Both the position numbers and the translations under genes were made by a program. Below, piece after piece: positions 12,272-24,200 of a stretch of 64,000 nt of DNA; the first letter of the stretch is position 1; each line of letters opens with the position of its first letter. This stretch comes from Rotaria macrura (taxonomy: Eukaryota; Rotifera; Eurotatoria; Philodinida; Philodinidae). The notes beneath the pieces are model-generated. The model was not told where the DNA came from. It did no database searches and saw only the letters and a list, made by a program, of their open reading frames with translations. The DNA lies in assembly GCA_900239685.1 (NCBI GenBank), contig OENT01000006.1, positions 310,001-374,000 on the forward strand, given 5' to 3'.

Positions 12272-13500
12272 GGTGGAATTTTTATTTTCTAGTAAAGAAG
12301 ATAATAATAATAATGATGATGATAATGATAAACGTTGACTTTCTTGTCGAGGCAAGAGCGATAACTTAAAAGAGAAGCAAAAACTAATATATGTCTCTAT
12401 TCTTTTCAACTGTTAAGAGAATGTTTTATAACTCTCATATAATAAGAGAAAAATCTTGTCATATAATAAACAAAATAAATGATATCAAATGTATACGTTA
12501 TATGTTTCCATTTCTTCACATATTTGAAAATGCCTCTCGTATAGATGAAGATTGATAGATATACGTATAGATCTTATCAATGTTGACTTACTCTTCGGTA
12601 TATACCTGATAGTAATGTCGTGCTTGTTTGGATAACTGTCGGTCATGTCTTTTCTACCTAAAGGAAGTTTTCGTTTTTCATTATTTTAAATTGATATTTC
12701 TTTTTATGCATTTTTAAATTTTCATATGGGAAATATAGAATAACTATGATTTGACTATTGACAATTCCTTAAAATGGATACCGATTGGATGTATGATGAT
12801 TAGTGTACAACGCAATTCATTAGATCGATGAATAATAGCAAGAACAAGGTAATGCAAAACAAAAAATATAGATAAATGTGACGCGTCATCGTCAGCAGAT
12901 TGTCGTGGGCATTGTGTTTGAAAAGAGCAAAGTTTATTCACTTTGTATGCAATACAAAGATAAATGTTGTCAAGAACATCTGTTCTCATAGTGCACTCAC
13001 TCGACTGATGCGATAACTTTTTGATGATATATGTGTAAGAATTTTCGTCAAATTATTCATTATTTTATTTCTACTGAGAGCAAGAAAAAAGATTGAAGTC
13101 ATATTATTATTCGATACAACAAAACAAAAATGAAATAAAAATAAATCGTACATCGGCACATATACCATTCTCAATAGAATAACAATTATAATCAGAATCA
13201 TTCAATAGCAGAGAGCCAAAGAAAAAAAAACTGTTCAAAACGCACACACCGGATGTGAAGAGAAACAAACGTGTACAATGTAAAGTCAACCACCCCGAGG
13301 ATTAAAAAAAAAAGAAAAAATCTAATCGAAGAATAAGTGTGTATGTGTTGATTAACGAAAGACTAAACATTTCTTGTTTTTTATAAATAAGAATAATGAA
13401 GAATAGCAGAATTTATCTGGCAGAATAAAAACTAAATTTCAAGAAAAAAAACAATATTGTTGTTGTTTCAGTTGCTATTGGTTCTTTCTCTTTCCTGTGC
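12272..13500. other. Probable 5' region of the Rubicon-like gene and 3' flank of the DUSP gene
   Basis: On the minus strand a possible extra coding stretch runs from 12364 into the annotated first exon, and a small candidate exon at 12606-12653 (48 bp, ends before GTATAT) would join it in frame. Trinucleotide runs (AAT/GAT) lie at 12301-12331. Nothing else is recognisable. Confidence 0.35.
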
Positions 13501-16194
13501 CTATTGTATATGATAACGATTGTATGATGATGGAACATATTTGACTGTACGATACGTATTGATTTTAGTTGGAATGATAAAATCACGCGTTAATTCAAAG
13601 GGTTTTGTTATTGAGGAATTTGCACGCGATGGTTCATTGTGATGACGATGTGTTACATGATTTGTTCCTGTCATTGAAGCAGAAGTTGGATATAGGGAAG
13701 ATGAACTCACCGGACGATTATTACTACTACTAGCAGCATGATTATAAGTATTTGTATAACTAGATAATGTTGTTGTTGATCGAGGAGGTAATGCACTTGT
13801 TGTCGAACGATTAACAAGTGTACCGTGCCGTGGTGGTAATGATAATGTTGGCGATGATGAATGTAAATATGATGGACGCACTGGTTGCAAAATTCCTATT
13901 GTTCCTTTGGATGATGATGCTTTACCTAACGTATTCGTATTTGTTGTTTGACTTGGCAATACTGTTCGGGTTGGTAGCCGTATTGGGCGTGAGGTTGGCA
14001 ATGATAAATATATATCAGGTACAGAGCCAAATGATGTATTTACGAATGCAACGGATGTAAAACCAAATAGAGATCTCTCATAAGTAATTAACTAGATGAA
14101 ATGAAAAGAAAACAAGAGAATCAAATTTTTTTTTTGTCGAAATGTATTAGGAACTTGTGATATTTACTTGTTTAATGAAACCAAAGTTCGGTCCAATAAT
14201 ATGACGACGAGAACGTAAATAATGAAATGCTTCACGCAAGGACATTTGTTTGTATTTCATTAAGTAAGCTAAACAAGAAAAAGAACTAACGTTATGGAAT
14301 ATTATATTATATTCATCAGTAGTTGTAAATAGTTTGACTTGTTGTGTGAGAAAGAAAATTTAAGATTTAACATTGTCAAATTTTACGTTCAGTTCGATGG
14401 ATATATTGTGGAAACGAAATTTTCCTGCAATCCTGTTTATTTATTGAATCTTTCTCTATGAACATAACTCAACACCACAAATCCATGATAATTCTAGTTC
14501 GCAATCTCTTAAAATTTTCTTTCAATCTTAACGTCATGATAGTTCATACTATTTCAAATTTTTTTTATTGGATGAATGCAATTTTTATCATTCATCCACA
14601 ATAATTAAGATGTTTATTCTGGATAGATACATATTTAATAGAATATAATTCACATGAACATTTTCTTTTAATAAAAATTTCAACACTAAGAATGCTTTCG
14701 TTAGAAGTCTTTTGTTTCATTTTCACAAATTTCGTCTAGCCATCTGATAAGTTCTCTTTCTCGACAACGAAAGATACGCATCAGAATGTGGCGTAAAATG
14801 AAATTACTTCAAATGGCTTTTGATGACGCGACCAGTTTTAGTCGACAGTAAAAAAATATAAACATGGGCTAAAATAATTTTCTAAAAACAAAAGACTTTT
14901 ATCTTTGTTCTATCATATGCACTTATTCAAAATAGGTTCGAACATTTTCGATATGAAAAATGATTCACATACATCTAAATAAATATTCTTCTATAGGTCA
15001 ATTTTTAGTATATTTTCGAATATTTGTATAAACAGTAGCTAATATTCAAAAGAGATTTTAACGGCATCAGCAGTTTGCACCATACATGATCTATTTGGTG
15101 TATATGTCTTTCGATGAGACAAGGCAAATTTATCGATTTTTAGTATTGATTTTGGTCGTGATAGTGAGTTTTTATTATGAACATTCTTATTTTTTACTTA
15201 TAATCGAATTCTCATCTATGAAGAATCTCATATTTGAAATTGTTATATTCAACAAGTGAATATTTTCGAGACACTATGAATACAATTTCTGAATGAATTT
15301 TCAAGAATTTAAGATCTTTTTATCGGCTGCAAGCAAAAGACTGTTGCATCGTTGGTAGCTAGCTCGATTACTATCACTTTACGCATTTTTTGCCTCATTT
15401 TTCTCGTTATAGGCAACGAGAAGTTATCAAGTATCTACGTGATCAATGTAAAAGAAAGAGAGACACATCTAACCACAGTAGGGTCTGTATTAAAAATAAT
15501 ATTTACGAAGATAAAATGTTTATTTATAACGAAATAAAAAATATTCTTACATCTCCTATGCACAAACTGATAAGCCTTGTCAGCATCTTATCGTGAAAAG
15601 AAGTCCAATCCACTACACTCAAAGATACAAAGTATTACAACGATTTGTTTTATATATAATTATTTACAGAAACTTCTCTCTTTTAAGTCGGCCAAATTTG
15701 CATCATTATCAAATGATCTAGAGAGTTCGCTGGGTTAGCTGGGAATATTTTTTGACTAGGTGGGTTGTAGTTTGAAGGTCTTATTAAAATAAAGTCAAAA
15801 GAAAAGTAAAAATAGACGATTGTATTTTAAAAATAAAGCAGACCAAACTATATACTAAGAACTTATGTAATTTTAATGTGTATTAAATTTTTCTTTTACC
15901 CAATATAATCGTTGCCGATCTTGATCTACCAACATAGCAATGAACAAGTGTCTTCTTTCCTTGCTGTATACTTTGATGTATACGAGTCGTTAATCGATCG
16001 AAATAAGGTTGTATGGATGTCGTTGGTAAATCAAGTAAACTGATTTTTTCATATTCAACTGTTGGACCAAGATCTTGTACTGGACATTCGGATGATATGT
16101 TAATAACATAACGAATACCTTTATTTAATATCGCTTGACGCGTTTCAAGACCAGATATGTACAAATTCTCAATGACTTCTGTAATACCCAACAT
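13501..16194 (-). CDS. Atypical dual-specificity phosphatase with long Ser/Thr-rich tail (copy A)
   Basis: Three exons in transcription order: 16194-15900, 14268-14168, 14091-13501 (328 residues). The catalytic domain fills residues 1 to about 140: YISG near the start, general acid Asp55 in LLDLP, and the P-loop HCYVGRSRSA with nucleophile Cys86 and Arg92. After it comes AYLMKYKQMSLREAF, then RRHIIGPNFGFIKQLITYE. This is the DUSP14/18/21-type compact fold, which dephosphorylates phospho-Tyr and phospho-Ser/Thr. The remaining ~185 residues are Ser/Thr/Pro/Asn-rich and probably disordered. The first intron is 1.63 kb, long beside the gene's other intron of 76 bp. A paralogue lies 370 bp upstream on the same strand. 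Substrates unknown. The P-loop has Tyr-Val where DUSP14-like enzymes usually have small residues. Confidence 0.93.
14269..15899 (-). other. Long first intron of DUSP copy A
   Basis: A 1.63-kb intron between a GTAAAAG donor (at 15899, minus strand) and a TTAG acceptor. I see no nested gene or recognisable transposon. Confidence 0.7.
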
Positions 16195-16561
16195 ATCTTA
16201 ACTTGAAAAATGTACACATATATATACACATACACACACGTTTCTAAAATGGAAAAGAAAATATAGTTTTAGTTTTAATTTATTGTTCATATTGTTCTCT
16301 TCTAATCTTCTTCTTATGCACGCACCGAGTTTGAATACATAAATGAGATTAACAATTCAAAAAACAAACGGAAGAAGATACTCATCTGACGCCTAAAAAA
16401 TATTCTTGCAAAAAAAGAAGAATAAGTAAAGCAAAAAAAAATACATATATGTGTCACGTTGAAATAGGCGCATACCATTCTTTTGTTGTAAATCATTCAA
16501 AAATTATCAGAAAATTAAAAAAAATAAAATTTTTCTTCTCTTTTTTCTTAATGTGTTTGTT
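16195..16561. other. Short intergenic gap between the two DUSP genes
   Basis: 367 bp that must hold the 3' end of copy B and the promoter or 5' UTR of copy A. It has a short (AC/AT) dinucleotide-like patch near 16217-16242. Confidence 0.5.
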
Positions 16562-18909
16562 CTAAGGTACCAGTGGTTTGATAAAACTAGCTCGATATGT
16601 TGTTTCATAATGTGTACGCTGTTGATCATTACTTGTTGTTGTTGTTGTCGTCATGGATGGATTTGACATAGTAGCCGTAATAGCTGCTTGTTGATGAGTA
16701 GTAATATTATTGTTATGACGTGATTTTACATTGGGTGAAGTACTAATGGGTAAATTACGGTTACTAACATATGAACTCTGCGATGAAGTCGGTCCTGGTG
16801 GAGGAAAACTATTTATTGTTGCTAACGATGGATTTATACGTGTTATAGCATATCGTGTTGGTGTCGAAAATGCTTGCTTATTTGCTATAGCTAATGAAGT
16901 TTGATAACTTGGATTAGAGGCATTCGTTGAATTCAGCGCAACTGCCGGTCGATTGACTGCATTTCCACCTAATGAACGAGATCTTGTTGTAACAATTGTA
17001 TTCGTTCCCGATACATCTCGCGCAGTTGGTCGTGTTTGATTAGCTGATAAGAATATTGTATCATTCGTTGTAGGACTACTTATAGTAGGATTACTAAATG
17101 TCGAAGCAAATGTTGGAGCGAAAAATGGTAATGATGCAGGTTGTTGTTGCTGTTGCTGTTGTTGTTGTTGTTGTGCTTGACTACGCATTTGTTTAATTTC
17201 TTCAAATGCAACATCAGGAACTTGTCCAAATTGAGTTGGAATCACTGAATTGAAAAATGAATTAATTAACGAAGATAAAACTTCAAATTACAACAGAGTA
17301 AAATGATTGCATTCAAGTTGTATGCTTATCAATTTTCTATTTATTTTCCAGTATGAAAATATCAAAAACTGAAAAGAATTTAATGAAATGTTTTAAAATG
17401 TCTCTAGAGTGGTACGTTATCTCTCTAATGATTCATTGGAACATATGCGTATTGTTTGCCTATGCTAATAATTCACTCGAGACCAAAACCAATTTAATTT
17501 CTATTCATTCCGAAACGACGAATTTCGAATGTAGTATACTAAACTTCGAAGTTCATTCAAATAATTCTGAATGCGATATCCTTAAAATAGTTTCTGTTTT
17601 TACTAGTCAATTGAACTTTGCAATTTTGAAAATGATTCAACTTTTTCTTCTATCAAATTGTACGTTTCATTAATACTGTTAAGTATACTCTCCACAGCTG
17701 TATTGAATTGACATTATGATTAGGATTAGTACACTATACAATCGTTCATGTCGTTTCACGTCTATGACAAAAACGTTAAATGTCAATTTTTAATCTCTCT
17801 CTCTTGAACTTATCGATTTCTCGATCAAATTCAAGTTCTTGTTATCAAATACAGGCGTTGAGACACTTTTCATGATTGACATAAGAATTTATTACGATAT
17901 TGTTTTCTACATCGGCAAGAATGCAAAAAATGAATGTCATATAATTTCTTTATACGAAGTAAAATGGAATAAATTTCTATGCCTATGGTTTCTTCTATGT
18001 GGCAGAATCATCTAGTAAGAAACATAACAAAGAAAAAACTAGTCTGCATTACAATATCACGATTATTTAAAACAGTTTGATATATAATGACGGTAAAGTT
18101 TTTAGAATATTTATTTAGGCGTTATGAAATGGTTTCTATTGTTTTCGAGTGTAAGAAAAATATTCCAAAAATAAATTTCAACAATAATGAACTCACTTTT
18201 AACACTATTTTCCTTGCGTATTTGATATTCATAAGAAATAAGTTGATTCCAAAAGCCTAAATTTGGAAAACAGATTGGTCTATGTGTTTTACATAATAAA
18301 TATGCATCCCGTAGAGTCATATTCATATAGCGAACTAAATAAGCACAAACAATTGTTACACCTAAAAAAATAAACAGACACATTATTCCGAAGAAAGAAA
18401 AAGGAAAATTAAATAGACTTTGATTTACTTCGACTAATACCAGCCATACAATGAACAAGTACTTTATTCTGTTTACTAGCAGTGTTATGTGTATGAATTT
18501 TATCGGTTAATATATTGAAATAATTGCTGATAGGAGCTGTTGGAAAATCAATGATATCAAATTTTTCTATTTTGATAGGTTTTGGATAAGCTATAGGTGA
18601 TGATTCGACAGCAACATTCTTTTAAGAGAAATAAACATGAGTAGACACACACAGATAAGAAATTTCATTTCGAACAAAGAAAAATAAATCATATTTACCA
18701 ATATATAAGTAATACCTAATTTTTGTACTTGTTCGACAGTGGCAGCCATTTGACCTAGTGAATTCGAAGGAAAATAAATATGTATAGATATGAAAATAGT
18801 TTCTGAAAGGACATAAACCTGATATATATAATTGGGGTGTTATTTCTGAGACTGACATTAAATATGTCATTCGATTGATCATAGCAGATGAATTCATTAA
18901 AGCCATCAA
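16562..18909 (-). CDS. Atypical dual-specificity phosphatase with polyQ tail (copy B)
   Basis: Five exons in transcription order: 18909-18819, 18754-18699, 18618-18429, 18361-18197, 17244-16562 (394 residues; all phases agree). The DUSP core is complete: YISG, VEQVQKLGITYIL, general acid Asp73 in IIDFP, and the P-loop HCMAGISRS (Cys106, Arg112), which is split by a 67-bp intron inside the SRS codons. AYLVRYMNMTLRDAYLL and RPICFPNLGFWNQLISYE follow, typical of the DUSP14/18/21 group. The tail begins with a FGQVPD motif that has a counterpart (FGSVPD) in copy A, then an 11-Gln run at 192-202 and a Ser/Thr/Asn/Pro-rich disordered region. Sequence and position make it a tandem paralogue of copy A, but with two more introns in the catalytic region. 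The last intron is 952 bp. Its first exons recur at 20830-21010 (see there). Confidence 0.93.
17245..18196 (-). other. Last intron of DUSP copy B
   Basis: A 952-bp intron with a GTGAGT donor and TTCAG acceptor. It contains a 106-codon plus-strand open frame (17353-17673) that shows no domain and no splice partner; I do not call it a gene. Confidence 0.65.
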
Positions 18910-19045
18910 TATTAAAGGGTATGTTTACTTCACTAAAATTACTAAAATTATGAAAAACCTTTAACTAATGAAAGAGAGAAATAAAACTAATCAAGATTTC
19001 TTTCGTATAATATTTATGAACCTTAAAAAATCGAGAGGATTATTA
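18729..19045. repeat. Duplicated block 1, first copy
   Basis: This 317-bp stretch, covering exon 1 and part of exon 2 of DUSP copy B plus upstream DNA, is repeated at 20830-21146 with no difference that I can see. It ends in the sequence GATTATTA. See the junction at 20829. Confidence 0.95.
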
Positions 19046-20699
19046 GGCATTCATCATAAAAGACATACCTATGACAATTAATGATACTTTCGAATTTAAT
19101 TAATTTATTACTATATTTATATTGTATAGAAATCAAAGATTTTATCGATTGACTTAAAGTTAATGTTCACAAAACTAAGATTTCGAAGGTATTATTTACT
19201 AATGAAGTCTTGCGCGCATAGAACTAGTTGAGCGTAACTTTTTCCTTTTCCCATTGTTGTTCTCTGTCGAGAATTTTGATTGATTTCAAGAAAGAACATA
19301 TATAAGCAATGTGGAAAGATAAAAGATGAAATCTGTGATCGAACGGAAGTGTTCTATTCGTAGATAAATATTCCTCTACATGTTAAAAATTTTCTACATT
19401 AATTATTATCTTAGCATAGAGTTCCATCCTTTAGATCAAATAGTAATTTCGAGTTTTTATCTCTGAAATTCGACACACAATTAAAATTCAATTCGACTAT
19501 ATCAATTGAACAGTTTCAGAAGTTGGGAATGAATCAAATATGAATTATTATGAGGTTTCCATTAAAATAAAAGAGTCTCCTGATGATCATTCGGATACAT
19601 GAGAAATCGATTGATTAGAAAATTTTGTGTCTGTACAAGTTATTGTCTTTGATCGAGGCTGTTGCACTTGCATAAATCGAATTTAAAACTCAACACTATC
19701 ATTTGATCTGTAAGATGAAGTTCTGTATCAAGATTGTCAGATCTAGTCGATATTCCATATTATGCAATGGTTCTCTACGAAATTCTCAAGTCTACCATTT
19801 TTATAGCGGTGGATTAAATATGAAGTTAACACCACAGTAGTACGAAGCAGAGGTGGGTAAGTCAGAGGTTTTTCAATTCACACGTCAAGTAAAGTCAAAC
19901 TTGACTTGTCCAGCTCTGGTACGAAAGATATGTTCACATTGGATCAAAATGAACTGAACCTATGACATATTGGAAATACGCGAACATATCACTGAAGTAA
20001 TCTAGTCTAGATATTGAATATCGTCAGAAAAATATTCGCTACTTCCCCATTGTCTATTTACTGTTTTCCTTTTGCTAATATATGCCCGTGTTGATTTTCA
20101 TTTGAAGACAACCAGATGATCTTTTGCATCATTCAAACAACGTAATAGTAATCTCCCTTATATGGATATGAGGTTTTGTTGTGTAGTACTGAAGATCTTC
20201 TCTGATGAAATTCTTTCCAGTAGATATATAATTTCGATAACTAAACACACATCAACGCATTCTTAACTACTATTAGTCCTTTCGATGTCGGAAATGACAT
20301 GAAGAACTCTGAACGCCGGAGAGATATTAAAACATTATTTTTTCGGGTTCGTACAGAATACTTGAAAATATGGATATCGAAAGGGTTAACTAATGCGCAG
20401 TCACTCTTCAAGTAAAATAACTAAAATGCTGATCAAATTTTCTGTCAAATTAGGTAGAGCTGTTTAAGAAAAAAACAAGTACATCTAGAGTGTTGTGTGG
20501 TATCTTTTCAAAATCTAAAATCTGGCGCACTTCGTCTTAATCTCGCTACTGAGCCATACAAATGTCTTAGAACGTAGTTTTTAAGGTATTATCTGTAGTT
20601 GTGCAAAATGGTTTTTGATATCAAATGATAATCTTCCTGCAATGAGCGCTTGCTTTTTCTCATTGAATTCTAAACGAATATCCTTAATGAATGAAGTCG
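19046..20699. other. 1,654-bp segment present in only one version of the locus
   Basis: Lies between duplicated block 1 and block 2 in the first copy. In the second copy (21146) the two blocks abut with nothing between them. The junction has only a 1-bp overlap (A) and no target-site duplication, so a deletion from one haplotype is at least as likely as an insertion. It has no coding capacity that I recognise, and it contains the 71-bp hAT-like element at 19848-19918. Confidence 0.85.
19848..19918. mobile_element. 71-bp hAT-type MITE with 8-bp target-site duplication
   Basis: The left end is CAGAGGTGGGTAAGTCA. The reverse complement of the right end is CAGAGCTGGACAAGTCA, so 14 of 17 terminal positions match as inverted repeats. 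It is flanked by GTACGAAG (19840-19847) on the left and GTACGAAA (19919-19926) on the right, an 8-bp target-site duplication with one mismatch. TIRs starting CAGAG with an 8-bp duplication are the hallmark of the hAT superfamily. No coding capacity, so it is a very small non-autonomous element. Confidence 0.85.
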
Positions 20700-20828
20700 A
20701 AAGAAAAAAAAAAGATTTATTCTTTTCAACATTCCATATCGCGTGATTGAGTTATTTAGCAAACCTCAACAAATGCTCGTGTCCTGGCAACGCAGAGCTA
20801 ACAACAAATGGTTATGCCGAAAATTAAA
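20700..20828. repeat. Duplicated block 2, first copy
   Basis: 129 bp repeated at 21146-21274. It starts at AAAG plus a run of ten A and ends at CCGAAAATTAAA immediately before the single N. Confidence 0.93.
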
Positions 20829-20829
20829 N
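20829..20829. other. Single N: probable contig junction
   Basis: The only ambiguous base in the window. To its left the sequence ends inside block 2; to its right it starts at the beginning of block 1, which then runs straight into block 2. This is the pattern expected when two overlapping contigs, from haplotypes that differ by a 1.65-kb indel, are placed end to end. Confidence 0.9.
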
Positions 20830-21010
20830 TTGTTCGACAGTGGCAGCCATTTGACCTAGTGAATTCGAAGGAAAATAAATATGTATAGATATGAAAATAG
20901 TTTCTGAAAGGACATAAACCTGATATATATAATTGGGGTGTTATTTCTGAGACTGACATTAAATATGTCATTCGATTGATCATAGCAGATGAATTCATTA
21001 AAGCCATCAA
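20830..21010 (-). pseudogene. Duplicate of DUSP copy B 5' exons (likely assembly artefact)
   Basis: 20920-21010 repeats exon 1 of DUSP copy B, and 20830-20855 repeats the first 26 bp of its exon 2, cut off by the N. No further exons follow in the direction of transcription, so this is not a second functional gene. It should be merged with 18699-18909. Confidence 0.88.
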
Positions 21011-21274
21011 TATTAAAGGGTATGTTTACTTCACTAAAATTACTAAAATTATGAAAAACCTTTAACTAATGAAAGAGAGAAATAAAACTAATCAAGATTT
21101 CTTTCGTATAATATTTATGAACCTTAAAAAATCGAGAGGATTATTAAAGAAAAAAAAAAGATTTATTCTTTTCAACATTCCATATCGCGTGATTGAGTTA
21201 TTTAGCAAACCTCAACAAATGCTCGTGTCCTGGCAACGCAGAGCTAACAACAAATGGTTATGCCGAAAATTAAA
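20830..21274. repeat. Second copies of blocks 1 and 2, directly joined
   Basis: 20830-21146 equals 18729-19045 (offset 2101) and 21146-21274 equals 20700-20828 (offset 446). The sequence continues beyond 21274 into unique DNA, so this contig carries the version of the locus without the 1,654-bp segment. Confidence 0.93.
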
Positions 21275-24200
21275 TATCGAAATTAAATGCGATTCTTATG
21301 AAATAAACGAATTTTCTTTAAATGATGTAAGATAGTTTTGGTTAAAAAAATTTATCGAAAAACATTGATACGATTAGTCAATATGTATCCAATGGAACGT
21401 TTTCAATAGAAACGATTATCACTCACTCACTACTACTGATGAATGGAGAGAAAAACAAGTTGCTCTAGAAGTTGATCAGAAAACGGAAGTGTACATAGTA
21501 CACCAAGTTTAAGAAATTCCAATTTCAATGCCAAAGCTTTTCCCATACTCTCTCTTTCCTCTAAAAATCAAACTCAAAGACTGACAATAATAGCACATTA
21601 ATCAAAGTATTATCTATCATTTATATCTTTCGTGCAAAGTCATAATTGTTCTGCTTTCTGATAGTTTTATTGATGCATTAGAAGATAAATTATACATGTT
21701 TTTACCGTTAATTTGCTTGTGAATCATGAATTTCGAAGTTAAATTGAAGAATAATGAAAAATCTAACAGTTGGGAATAATTACTTTCGATGCATTAGGAT
21801 ATGATTATTAGCGAAAATTAGATATTAACATACATGGTCTCACTTGAGAAAACTAATAACCATTATGAACAAATTTTATTTCGAAGATTAGATCTAAATC
21901 ATGATCGTCAATAAAGAAAGTAACTTAGCTTAGCTAGAAAATGGTTTTATTTCCCTTCTAGAATAGTTCTCAAGAAAACAACTCATATATGAATTAAAAT
22001 TGAACGTAGCTTTAACTCAAATCTATCACAAATTCATAACAACATATTTTAGTTTCGAGCAATACTTGAATCCTATTGGTGTTTATCTAACGATATGTAT
22101 AGTTTCAAGACTCGTAATGAATATCTAAAGTATCAATAGAGCAGACTACATTTAATTTTCAAAATGCTCTTTGACTCAACATTAAAAATAACTCAAATCA
22201 AGTTGATTAACGTTTCTCAATTTTCAATTATATTGCGTTGTATCGTTTCTCATTAACGTCAAAATTCTTGTTACAGCACTATGTTTGATTCAACTCAATA
22301 CTGATAAGATAATAAAAAGTGTTTGTGTATAATAACAAATAAAAAGAAAAAAAGGTTATCAGAATAAAAAGAAAAGCTTTTAATAGATGAAAAGTTTGAA
22401 TTGATGATAAGGTTTTTCATCGTATAACTTTCGTTACGGGTAATTGAAAACATGACGTCATCACAGTAAAAACAACATATGATTCGAAGACGAATGAAAA
22501 GTTAAAACAAAACAAAAACACATCATGACTGAATCAATCATACTCGGAATAATAGGCAAAGTCATTGATTTATGTGAATCGATTATTTTGACAGTCAGAA
22601 CACAAGGTCTTATCTTCAGTTATGAAGGATAAACGCAAGTTCTTCTACTAGTGTAATTAATCCCGATAACGGCTAATTGACATTACTTCAAAGTGTTTGT
22701 CGATGGAATCAAATAAATCTATGACAGTACTCTCGAAGAAGAATAAGGCAATATATTAGTATTTGATTTGCAAAACACAAATCACAGAAAGCTATATATC
22801 CTGGTCCTATTAACGAGTGTGAATGTAGCAAGAACTATCGAACAAGATTAGGTAAAAGTTTTTGACCTATCCGTAGTATTCAATAATTGTTACTAACTGA
22901 ATTCACGCATTTCTAATGCTACTTAAGGTTTATAATTGCATGACAGTATTATTATGGGATATCTCATCACACACACAATAACTCACAATTCTAGATGAGC
23001 TTCTGTGAAAGATACTTATAGATCAGAACATATTAAATGGTACTGACTTACTGATAACTCTGAAAATAAATTATGCTTGAGTTCAACCCACGGGACGCTT
23101 TGATCCATATTTTCTCATCGAAAGACATTTCAGTATCAATAAATGATTTTATTTAGAAAATTTTATTTTCATAAGCAAGTTTCGAGAAGAACACTCAAAC
23201 AAAACAGTTGAAAATTTTCTATTCAGTTTCCATGAAGATAGTATGTTCATACGACATATTCTTGACCTACAAAAAATCTAAATCTGAACCCCAATTTTTC
23301 ATATTCAATACATTTTTAACTTGCATTCATATGAAAAGTAGACCCGCATGTTGAATCACTCCTACTTTCACCATCGACGTACGCTACAGAACAGTAGATA
23401 CGAGAAATAAAAACAACTTATTGATATTCGTTGAGTGAAAGAAATCGAATGAAAAACAATCGACATATAAGATAGTAGACCAATCCACAATCATCAAATG
23501 AAAGAATTTAGTCGCTGAATCATTAAACTTTTGTCAGAAAATTGCTCTTGTGCAATGGATTTGCTCTTCTTTCTTCTTCTTTGCTGTATAGAATGTTTGT
23601 TTTTTTGGAGAGTGCTATTCATCAACTAAAAGTGATGTTATCTTTGAATAATATAAACTCTATCGTTTCGAATAGCTTAATTACTCTGTGTCCAACATAT
23701 AGAACTGTATTTTTGGATTTCAAAATTAGTTATGTTGCAAAATTCAACAATCGATTGCACACAGACATGAGCAACCAAGATATGTATAGGCTGATGTTTT
23801 TTTCGAATGGAAAAAGAGGCGTATAATTTAGGATTTACATTGACACACGAAGCTGTGTATGTCTGTCTTATCTGTTTTCGAGGTCAATAATCTCGACATT
23901 TCTCATCTTAAAAATGAAGCCATCCAATTGTATGTAATACAAGATAATGTGCATAAGATTTAAAACAGAAGTTATCGAGAGAATTTCAGGTATGTAGAAT
24001 TTGTCTATGTTTGCATAATGAATAGATAATCACAAAAGCGAGTTAGAACATCAAAACAGACTTGAATAACAAATGTGTGAAATAATTGAAAAGATTCGCA
24101 CATCACTTGAATCTTTCGGTCGTCTTCGATCAAAACATAGGCTTATAGATCTAGTATTTTCGATCTTCTAGAATCGATATCATAAAAGAAAATTTCCCGA

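Noticed and set aside
12144..12338. Plus-strand frame with an Asp/Asn run
   Set aside because: Antisense of the Rubicon-like gene's first exon and a trinucleotide repeat.
17353..17673. 106-codon plus-strand open frame inside the DUSP copy B intron
   Set aside because: No domain, no splice partner, composition like the surrounding AT-rich DNA; open by chance.
19046..20699. A TIR transposon spanning the whole 1,654-bp segment
   Set aside because: The two ends share only a weak CATTCAT-like similarity and there is no target-site duplication at the empty site.
20798..21010. A third dual-specificity phosphatase gene
   Set aside because: It is an exact copy of the first exons of copy B, cut off at an N with no catalytic exons; better explained as a haplotype duplicate.
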